DNA from: an uncultured Bacteroidales bacterium
Lineage (GTDB): Bacteria; Bacteroidota; Bacteroidia; Bacteroidales; Lentimicrobiaceae
Direction: 5' to 3'
Assembly (NCBI GenBank): GCA_937894795.1
Contig: CALCQV010000023.1
Coordinates: forward strand, 1-40,047
Length of the DNA stretch: 40,047 bases
Part shown: piece after piece, positions 33,434-40,047 of the stretch
Position numbering within the stretch: the first letter of the stretch is position 1
Layout of the letters: each line of letters begins with the position of its first letter
Notes under the pieces: model-generated
What the model was told of the DNA's origin: nothing
The model's input: the letters and a program-made list of their open reading frames with translations, nothing else
Database searches by the model: none
Translations under genes and position numbers: made by a program

Positions 33434-35491
33434 ATGAAAAAATTAACTTTAATCCTCATCATGTTAGTTACACTAGCTTCAACATCTTGTAAACAATCAA
33501 CCGAACCTCAGGAAAAGAAAGATGATTTCAAGTATCTGCTTGAACAATTTGCCGACCTTAAAATTATGAGGTATCAGGTCAACGGATTTGATGAACTGAC
33601 CCTTAAACAGAAAGAACTGGTTTACTATTTGAGTCAGGCAGCCATAGCAGGCAGAGATATTCTTTATGATCAGAACTTCAAGTATAACCTCGCTATTCGC
33701 CGCACACTTGAGAACATCGTGGAAAATTATGAAGGCGACCGGAATACTGAAGAATTCAAGAATTTTATGGTTTATACCAAGCGCGTTTGGTTCTCCAATG
33801 GAATCCATCACCACTATTCAAAAGACAAATTCATACCGGAATTCAGCAGTGAGTACTTCGCCGACCTCGTTAAGAACACAACCAAAGGTAAGTTTCCTTT
33901 AAGAAATGGACAATCACTTGATGAGTTCCTGGCAGAGTTGACTCCTATCATCTTTGATCCAACCATTGCCCCAAAAGGAGTAAGTCAGGAATCAGGTCAG
34001 GATTTGGTTACAGGTTCGGCATCTAATTTCTATGAGGGTGTGACAGAGAAGGAAGTTGATAATTATTATAAAAATCTGAAAACTCAAACAAAAGCCAACG
34101 GTGGCGACACTTTAATATCATGGGGTCTTAACTCAAAGGTCATCAAGGAAAACAACCAGGTTAAAGAACAGGTCTATAAAATGGATGGCTTATATTCAGA
34201 AGCAATAGAGCAAATAGTATATTGGCTCGAGAAAGCCGCAGGAGTAGCTGAAAATCCTCATCAAGAGAAAGTTATCAATAAACTCATTGAGTACTATAAT
34301 ACCGGTAACTTAACTACATGGGATGAATATAATGTACTTTGGGTAAAGGATCTGGACTCCAGGATTGACTTTGTGAACGGATTCATTGAAGACTACGGCG
34401 ATCCCCTAGGCAGAAAAGCGACCTGGGAAAGTGTTGTGAATTTCAAGGATATAGAAGCAACTAAAAGAACAGAAATTATCAGCAATAATGCACAATGGTT
34501 TGAAGATAATTCACCTGTAGATCAAAAGTTCAAGAAAGAAAAGGTGAAAGGTGTTTCGGCCAAGGTTATTACAGCTGCTCAACTTGGTGGTGATTGTTAT
34601 CCCAGCACACCTATCGGCATTAACCTTCCAAATGCTGACTGGATAAGAAAAGAGCACGGCTCAAAGTCAGTTACAATTGAAAACATAACGTATGCCTATG
34701 ACCAGGCATCGTTGGGTAATGGTATGCTTGAAGAGTTTGCAGCTTCCCCACAGGAAATTGAATGGGCCAGGAACTATGGCTCTCTGGCCAGTAACCTGCA
34801 TACCGATTTACATGAATGCCTTGGCCATGGTTCAGGACAACTGCTCCCCGGTACCCAGGGAAATGAACTCAAAAACTACAGTTCACCTCTGGAAGAAGCC
34901 AGAGCCGACCTGTTTGCGCTTTACTATATTGGCGATCCCAATATGATTAAGTTGGGTCTTTTTGATAAGGAAGAAGTATATAAGGCTGAATACAACAGCT
35001 ATATCCGCAATGGATTATTGACACAGCTTACCCGCATTCAACCGGGTAAAAATATAGAACAGGCTCATATGCGCAGTCGTCAGCTTATTGCTGCATGGTG
35101 CTATGAAAATGGCAAATCATCCAATATTATTGCTAAAGAAGTCAGAGATGGAAAAACATATATTGTAATTAATGACTATGTAGGATTGAGAAACCTCTTT
35201 GGCCAACTACTTGCTGAAATTCAGAGAATTAAATCAGAAGGCGACTATGAAGCAGGTAAAAGCCTTATTGAACAATATGCAGTGAGATTAGATCCCATTC
35301 TACATAAGGAGGTGTTGGACCGCTTTACAAAACTGAATATAGCTCCATACGGCGGATTTATCAATCCTGTATTCGTTCCGGAATCAAAGGATGGAAAGAT
35401 TACTGATATAAAAGTAACTTACCCTGATGATTATACAAAACAGATGATGGACTACTCAAAAAACCACTCATTTCTTCCAACATACAATTGA
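33434..35491 (+). CDS. Dipeptidyl-peptidase III-like zinc metallopeptidase (M49), lipoprotein
   Basis: This 685-residue protein has a lipoprotein signal ending STSC (Cys about 20). The body matches family M49. The zinc site is HECLGH (from His460), the HExxGH form specific to DPP III, with the third ligand in EEARAD (Glu487 or Glu488). Conserved segments around it include NLHTDLHECLGHGSGQLLPG and TQLTRIQPGKNIEQAHM. DPP III enzymes release dipeptides from the N-terminus of peptides. As a lipoprotein, it would act in the periplasm or at the outer membrane. It follows comB by 15 bp and precedes the hemerythrin-like gene by 54 bp. Confidence 0.94.
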   Translation: MKKLTLILIMLVTLASTSCKQSTEPQEKKDDFKYLLEQFADLKIMRYQVNGFDELTLKQKELVYYLSQAAIAGRDILYDQNFKYNLAIRRTLENIVENYEGDRNTEEFKNFMVYTKRVWFSNGIHHHYSKDKFIPEFSSEYFADLVKNTTKGKFPLRNGQSLDEFLAELTPIIFDPTIAPKGVSQESGQDLVTGSASNFYEGVTEKEVDNYYKNLKTQTKANGGDTLISWGLNSKVIKENNQVKEQVYKMDGLYSEAIEQIVYWLEKAAGVAENPHQEKVINKLIEYYNTGNLTTWDEYNVLWVKDLDSRIDFVNGFIEDYGDPLGRKATWESVVNFKDIEATKRTEIISNNAQWFEDNSPVDQKFKKEKVKGVSAKVITAAQLGGDCYPSTPIGINLPNADWIRKEHGSKSVTIENITYAYDQASLGNGMLEEFAASPQEIEWARNYGSLASNLHTDLHECLGHGSGQLLPGTQGNELKNYSSPLEEARADLFALYYIGDPNMIKLGLFDKEEVYKAEYNSYIRNGLLTQLTRIQPGKNIEQAHMRSRQLIAAWCYENGKSSNIIAKEVRDGKTYIVINDYVGLRNLFGQLLAEIQRIKSEGDYEAGKSLIEQYAVRLDPILHKEVLDRFTKLNIAPYGGFINPVFVPESKDGKITDIKVTYPDDYTKQMMDYSKNHSFLPTYN

Positions 35492-35545
35492 TTTTTAAAA
35501 CAAGATCGATAGCCGTTTGTTCTTATAATTCAAATTGATGAAAGG

Positions 35546-36262
35546 ATGTTCGAACACGCATTAATAATAAGATCTGACTCTAAAGTTTCAGATTTGATTG
35601 AGCATAATCCCAAGCTTCTTTTGATGCTGGAGCATTGGAATATTCCACTTGGCTTGCATGAAAAGAGTGTGGAACAGTTGTGCCAAGAATTTGAAATTGA
35701 AAGTAAGCTCTTTCTTGCTGTTGCCAACCTATATCTGGATATCATCCCTGATACATCACAGGTGAGCAATATTAATGACATCGTTCATGTTCTAACCTTC
35801 CTTGAGAACAGTCACAAGCATTATATAAATGAGAAGTTTCCATTACTGTCTTCATACATTACGGACATCAGTGATATTAATAAACACCCTGAAACTGAAC
35901 TTCTCAATCGTTTTTATAATGATTATCTTGAGGAAGTGACCGAGCACCTTAAGTATGAAAATACAATAGTATTCCCTTATGTTATGTCACTCCTGACTCA
36001 AAACGGGCCAAGTGATAAAGTATCAGGCGAACACTATTCCATGGCAGACTATAGCAGCCATCATGATGATATTGAAGAGAAACTGGCCGATCTTAAAAAT
36101 CTGCTTATCAGGTATCTTCCACCCGATAAGGATATGCAATACCGGCGCAGATTATTACTGACCTTATATGAACTTGAATTTGACCTTCATATACATAGTC
36201 TGATTGAAGAGATAATCCTTATTCCTATTGTTGAGCGTCTGGAACATTCCATTAAAGTCTGA
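35546..36262 (+). CDS. RIC/ScdA-like hemerythrin-domain protein
   Basis: This 238-residue cytoplasmic protein resembles the di-iron repair proteins RIC (YtfE/ScdA), which help restore Fe-S clusters after nitric oxide or oxidative damage. The N-terminal part (about 1-60) corresponds to the ScdA_N domain but lacks the FCCGG cysteine motif (WNIPLGLHE instead). The hemerythrin-like domain supplies probable iron ligands: His90 and/or His92 in NSHKHYINEKFP, His134, Glu138, His172 or 173 in SSHHDDIEEKL, and His215/217 with Glu221 or 222 in DLHIHSLIEE. The gene is 3 bp from a LuxR-type regulator gene, and the two are surely cotranscribed. The pairing suggests a sensing role, which is inferred. Confidence 0.85.
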   Translation: MFEHALIIRSDSKVSDLIEHNPKLLLMLEHWNIPLGLHEKSVEQLCQEFEIESKLFLAVANLYLDIIPDTSQVSNINDIVHVLTFLENSHKHYINEKFPLLSSYITDISDINKHPETELLNRFYNDYLEEVTEHLKYENTIVFPYVMSLLTQNGPSDKVSGEHYSMADYSSHHDDIEEKLADLKNLLIRYLPPDKDMQYRRRLLLTLYELEFDLHIHSLIEEIILIPIVERLEHSIKV

Positions 36263-36265
36263 TCT

Positions 36266-36877
36266 ATGGAGAGCCAACAACCTATTGTTGCCATTGCCGG
36301 ACCAGCCCATGTTATTAGATATGGGCTGACCGGCATTGTCAGGGAATTTCTCACAGGGATGGGATTACGAATCCTCCATCTTAACGACTTGCAGTCAATA
36401 CAAAGCTCATTTAACCATCAACATATCTCTGTTGTAATCATCGATGCCGCAATAATAGATGCAAATCATAAGAATATTCAATTGCTAAAAAGAGAACATC
36501 CTGAAACTGCCTTACTAGCTTTTCAATATCAGTTTCTCAACAATACAATCCTTAGCCTGTTTGACGCTGTCATCACTATTGATCAAAGCGATTCTGAAAT
36601 TGCTGCCGCGATTAGAAACGCATTAGCCAAAAACCAGAATATCTCATCTGATACAAGAACTGAGACACTCAGTGAAAGAGAAACTGACGTACTTAAACTT
36701 CTGGTTACCGGCCTCTCAGGTAAGGAAATCGCTGATAAGCTGAATATCAGTGTAAATACAGTAATATCCCATAGAAAAAACATCTCCCAAAAAACGGGAA
36801 TAAAATCACTGGCCGGATTAACCATCTTTGCTGTGGCCAATAAAATCATTAGCATGAGCAGCCTACAGAGGCAATAG
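36266..36877 (+). CDS. LuxR-family regulator with degenerate receiver domain
   Basis: This 203-residue protein has an N-terminal receiver-like domain (about 5-120) and a LuxR-type helix-turn-helix (about 134-195; LSERETDVLKLLVTGLSGKE and NISVNTVISHRKNI). In the receiver, Asp60 in VVIIDAAIID could be the phosphoacceptor. The usual pair of acidic residues after strand 1 is replaced by AGPAH, and the conserved Lys region is unclear. Phosphorylation in the standard way is therefore doubtful. The start is 3 bp after the hemerythrin-like gene, which may supply the signal instead of a kinase. No histidine kinase gene is in the window. Confidence 0.9.
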   Translation: MESQQPIVAIAGPAHVIRYGLTGIVREFLTGMGLRILHLNDLQSIQSSFNHQHISVVIIDAAIIDANHKNIQLLKREHPETALLAFQYQFLNNTILSLFDAVITIDQSDSEIAAAIRNALAKNQNISSDTRTETLSERETDVLKLLVTGLSGKEIADKLNISVNTVISHRKNISQKTGIKSLAGLTIFAVANKIISMSSLQRQ

Positions 36878-36951
36878 TACTCACTACTACTGATGACTAA
36901 ATACCATCGATTTCACTAATTCTGAGGATTGTCTATCATCGGCCCCCACTC

Positions 36952-36959
36952 TACTTTTG
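36952..36959 (+). promoter_or_regulatory. Promoter -7 element (TACTTTTG) of the porin gene
   Basis: A perfect TAnnTTTG match 24 bp before the porin ATG. It overlaps a TTG that would otherwise extend the porin frame, supporting the downstream start. Confidence 0.55.
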
Positions 36960-36983
36960 TGCCTGTATAATCAACTAATTCAG

Positions 36984-38126
36984 ATGAAATTACCGGTTAC
37001 TATTCTATGCCTTCTCTATTATTCACTGCTCCCGGCACAAAATGATACATCTTACCATGAACCACCAATAACACTGCAATCATCGTATGTGAGTGAATTT
37101 GTGACCAACCACAGAGGAGGCCTTAAGACCGGAACCTGTTATCAGGGAATGGCTAACTTTACACTCTCATTCGATACTCGGCATGCTCGTCTATGGAATG
37201 GGGGCACCTTCTATATCAATGCTGCACATACGCATGGAGGTAACCCATCAACTCAATTTATCGGTGATTTCCAGGTTGCTTCAAACATTGAAGCCGACAA
37301 TCTTACCTATTTTCATGAGATGTGGTACAGTCAATCATTTGGCAATGCAAATCTTACCATTGGTTTACAAGATCTCAATGTAGAGTTTGCCGCAAGTGAG
37401 TACGCTTCCTTATTCGTAAACAGTTCATTTGGAGTTCACAGTACTATTGCCGACAATATTATTGCCCCAATCTTTCCATTAACCGCTTTTGGCATACAGT
37501 TCAAATATGATCTATCACCAACCCTTGGCATAAAGCTGATTGCTTTTGATGGATTTCCGACTGATTTTTCAGAAAACAATCCTTACAATCTTCATTGGAA
37601 CTTTACTCGTGAAGACGGACTGCTGAATATTGTACAGATTAACTATAAAACCCTTCTTAGGCAAAACCTGACAGGAGCCTATAGCATTGGGAGCTACTCA
37701 CATCAACACTTTACTGCTGAAAAAGTAAATAAAACCAATCATTGGGAGATCACCAATTATGGTTTTTATCTTACCGGCGATCAGCAAATAGCACAATACA
37801 CTAATGGATCGATACTTTCATCCTTTCTACAGGCAAGCATAAGCCCTTACCAGAAAAACGAGAACTGCTTTTACCTTGGTTTTGGATTCCACTATTCAGG
37901 AATACTCTGTAAAAACAAGGCTGATGTTACAGGGATTGCGATAGCACATGCGGGATTCGATACTCCTGGAAGAGATGAAACCACTATTGAACTTACCTAC
38001 CAATATAAGCTTAATGACCGGTTATCTGTTCAACCTGATATTCAATACATCATCAATCCAACGGGCACCGGACAAAAGCTTCCAAATGCATTGGTAACTG
38101 CCCTCAGGTTTAATATAGAACTCTGA
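36984..38126 (+). CDS. OprB-like carbohydrate porin
   Basis: This 380-residue outer-membrane protein begins with a signal peptide (MKLPVTILCLLYYSLLPAQ). Its mature part matches the OprB family: VTNHRGGLKTGTCYQGMANF, LSFDTRHARLWNGGTFYINA, HGGNPSTQFIGDFQVASNIE, WYSQSFGNANLTIGLQDLNV and FVNSSFGVHSTIADN. These barrels allow diffusion of sugars and other small solutes; the substrate cannot be told here. The C-terminus ends in a strand-like LRFNIEL. It is transcribed alone from the element at 36952-36959 and is convergent with the CDF exporter. Confidence 0.88.
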   Translation: MKLPVTILCLLYYSLLPAQNDTSYHEPPITLQSSYVSEFVTNHRGGLKTGTCYQGMANFTLSFDTRHARLWNGGTFYINAAHTHGGNPSTQFIGDFQVASNIEADNLTYFHEMWYSQSFGNANLTIGLQDLNVEFAASEYASLFVNSSFGVHSTIADNIIAPIFPLTAFGIQFKYDLSPTLGIKLIAFDGFPTDFSENNPYNLHWNFTREDGLLNIVQINYKTLLRQNLTGAYSIGSYSHQHFTAEKVNKTNHWEITNYGFYLTGDQQIAQYTNGSILSSFLQASISPYQKNENCFYLGFGFHYSGILCKNKADVTGIAIAHAGFDTPGRDETTIELTYQYKLNDRLSVQPDIQYIINPTGTGQKLPNALVTALRFNIEL

Positions 38127-38183
38127 AGATTACATTATTTGCTGATGATCCTACAAGATTTCATGTAAAAGTCGCTTTTTTAA

Positions 38184-39086
38184 TCAATTGCATCCATCCC
38201 TGAATTCGCAATCGTCTGATTCATTCTCCTCCTCGAACTCCAGCGTAACATGAGCTACATTAAATGAAAGTGCCAACTCTTTAATATCCCTTTTAATTTG
38301 AAGTCGGTTGCCTGAACTGATGGCATTGTCAGTCACTACATGCAAGGTCATGATATTGCGCTCACCATCAAGTGACCACATATGAAAGTCGTGTACTCCC
38401 ACCACTGAGGGCATTTCTTTAATCTGGTCAAGCAAACCGGTTACATCAATGTTTTGTGGGACTTCCTGCATCAGCACTTTAAAAGTATCACGCAGATTTC
38501 GGTATATATTGATCAATACCCAGATAGTAATGGCAATTGATAATAGAGGATCAAGTATTGGCAGATGAATGAATAGCATCACTATGCTGACAACAAGAAC
38601 TGCAATCCAGCCCAGAACATCTTCCAAAAGATGCAGGGATACAGCCCTCTCACTAAGTGAATGCCCTGATCGCAATCTGTAGGCCGCAAATCCATTGACG
38701 GCAATACCGATGAAAGCAAATACCAGCATACCACCGGCATTTGCCTCCTGCGGCTCCATAAGTCGTAATACGCTCTCTCTGACAATAAAAAACGAACTTA
38801 CCAATAAAACAGCCGAAATAATGATTGCACCTAATAATGAGAATCGTTTGTATCCATAAGAATAATTCTCATCTCTTCCCTTGTCTGATTTCTTCTGAAG
38901 AAACCAGGCAAACCCTAGCGCTATACTGTCTCCAAAATCATGAACAGCATCTGAAAGAATAGCGATACTATTGGTAAACAATCCGCCAAAAAGCTCAATC
39001 AATGCAAATAGCAGATTAAGGAAGAAGGCTAATCGAATATTACCGGTTGTTTTATCTGAATTGTGATTATGCAGATGATTATCCAT
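38184..39086 (-). CDS. CDF-family zinc/divalent cation efflux transporter
   Basis: This 300-residue inner-membrane antiporter exports divalent metal, most likely zinc. It has six transmembrane helices between about residues 15 and 205. The metal site is formed by SDAVHDFGD in helix 2 (His and Asp) and HLLEDVLGW in helix 5 (His-x3-Asp); His at these positions favours zinc over manganese. The cytoplasmic C-terminal domain (about 210-290) has HDFHMWSLDG. The N-terminus (HLHNHNSD) is His-rich, and the very end (DDCEFRDGCN) carries two cysteines that could bind metal. It follows the ACR3 gene by 22 bp, forming a metal-resistance operon. Confidence 0.94.
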   Translation of the reverse strand: MDNHLHNHNSDKTTGNIRLAFFLNLLFALIELFGGLFTNSIAILSDAVHDFGDSIALGFAWFLQKKSDKGRDENYSYGYKRFSLLGAIIISAVLLVSSFFIVRESVLRLMEPQEANAGGMLVFAFIGIAVNGFAAYRLRSGHSLSERAVSLHLLEDVLGWIAVLVVSIVMLFIHLPILDPLLSIAITIWVLINIYRNLRDTFKVLMQEVPQNIDVTGLLDQIKEMPSVVGVHDFHMWSLDGERNIMTLHVVTDNAISSGNRLQIKRDIKELALSFNVAHVTLEFEEENESDDCEFRDGCN

Positions 39087-39108
39087 TTTAACCTTACACT
39101 TACAAGAT

Positions 39109-40047
39109 CTAATTCGAAGTATTACCAGTGTTTTTCATTAATTGAAACAACTTAAAGTCACCCCGTTTAATTTTCAATGCAACATTAACCAGTGCTATCA
39201 TCACCGGGACTTCCACAAGAGGCCCAATAACTGCTGCAAATGCTTCCCCCGAATTTATGCCAAATACCGATATCGCAACAGCTATAGCTAATTCAAAGTT
39301 ATTGCTTGCCGCAGTGAATGACAATGTGGCACTCTGTTCATAGGTTGCGCCAGCTTTTGCGCTCATGATAAATGATACAACAAACATCACTAAGAAATAG
39401 ATTACCAATGGAATAGCAATTCTAACAACATCCAGCGGTATGCGCACTATCATTTCTCCCTTCAATGAAAACATCACAAATATGGTAAAAAGCAGGGCAA
39501 TCAATGTAAGGGGACTGATCTTAGGGACGAATTTATGATGATACCAATCTTTGTTCTTAATCCTTATCAGGAAGAAACGTGTGATGAAACCTGCAGCAAA
39601 TGGAATTCCCAGGTATATCAACACACTCTTGGCAATCTCAGCAATAGTAATTTGTGAAACACTTGTATTTACAGGCAAACCAAACCAGCCAGGCAATACT
39701 GCAATAAAGAACCATGCATATACAGAAAAGAAAAGCACTTGAAATATTGAATTGAAAGCTACCAACCCGGCAGCATATTGTGTATCACCCTTTGCCAGGT
39801 CATTCCACACTATAACCATTGCTATGCAACGGGCTAATCCAATGAGTATCAACCCATACATATAATCTATATTGAATTGCAGGAAGATGATGGCTAAAAC
39901 GAACATCAATACGGGGCCTAACAACCAGTTCTGGAGCATTGACAAACCTAATATTTTAGTGTTTTTAAACACATCACCCAATTCTTCATACCTCACTTTT
40001 GCCAATGGAGGGTACATCATTATTATCAAGCCTATGGCGATAGGGAT
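39109..40047 (-). CDS. acr3: ACR3-family arsenite efflux permease (5'-truncated by window edge)
   Basis: The frame runs from the stop at 39109 to the right edge, giving about 312 residues; a few dozen N-terminal residues lie outside. Family segments include IAIGLIIMMYPPLAKVRYEE, the essential cysteine region GLARCIAMVIVWNDLAKGD, and TAASNNFELAIAVAISVFG near the C-terminus. The multi-helix carrier extrudes arsenite across the inner membrane. The downstream CDF gene is close enough (22 bp) to be cotranscribed. An arsR regulator or arsenate reductase gene, if present, would be upstream, beyond the window. Confidence 0.94.
   Translation of the reverse strand: MPIAIGLIIMMYPPLAKVRYEELGDVFKNTKILGLSMLQNWLLGPVLMFVLAIIFLQFNIDYMYGLILIGLARCIAMVIVWNDLAKGDTQYAAGLVAFNSIFQVLFFSVYAWFFIAVLPGWFGLPVNTSVSQITIAEIAKSVLIYLGIPFAAGFITRFFLIRIKNKDWYHHKFVPKISPLTLIALLFTIFVMFSLKGEMIVRIPLDVVRIAIPLVIYFLVMFVVSFIMSAKAGATYEQSATLSFTAASNNFELAIAVAISVFGINSGEAFAAVIGPLVEVPVMIALVNVALKIKRGDFKLFQLMKNTGNTSN

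Overview
The window is a stretch of chromosome from a member of the Bacteroidota, most likely a Bacteroidales/Marinilabiliales-type organism. Three things point there. Several secreted proteins end in type IX secretion (T9SS) sorting domains. Many genes have a good match to the Bacteroidota sigma -7 element TAnnTTTG just upstream. The gene content (PASTA protein next to ddl, split transketolase, GH3/beta-lactamase fusion, Rho with a long disordered insert, DUF5777 barrel) is typical of the phylum. I see no phage, transposon, CRISPR or integrase.

Layout. Positions 1-1.8 kb hold a truncated TonB-dependent receptor and a small exported protein upstream of it. From 1.9 to 7 kb there is a minus-strand operon (PASTA protein, T9SS-sorted protein, RluD-type pseudouridine synthase) divergent from ddl. 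From 7 to 12.6 kb come a T9SS-sorted trypsin-like protease, a long intergenic region with an unusual 11-bp iterated inverted repeat, msrA, tRNA-Leu(UAG), a beta-propeller protein and a PQQ-type sugar dehydrogenase. From 12.8 to 20 kb come tpx, the GH3/beta-lactamase fusion, and a transketolase encoded as two halves with a von Willebrand factor A protein gene between them.

The most interesting region is 20.0-29.0 kb. A Crp/Fnr-type regulator is divergent from a run of genes that together carry 23 candidate haem c sites: a CX4CH lipoprotein, a DUF5777 outer-membrane barrel, a monohaem cytochrome, a membrane-anchored heptahaem cytochrome, a cytochrome b561-like membrane protein, and a six-haem lipoprotein with a short collagen-like Gly-X-Y stalk. 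Downstream are an outer-membrane barrel, a second copy of the monohaem cytochrome and a NapC/NirT-type heptahaem protein. Two nearly identical 16-bp FNR-like boxes (ATTGATRTAGATCAAT) sit upstream of the two transcription units. No terminal reductase is present. The set therefore looks like an anaerobically controlled quinol-to-outer-membrane electron conduit; this is inference.

From 29 to 40 kb the window returns to ordinary genes: rho, gcvT, comB, a DPP III-like peptidase, a RIC/hemerythrin protein paired with a LuxR-type regulator, an OprB-like porin, a CDF zinc exporter, and an ACR3 arsenite exporter cut by the right edge.
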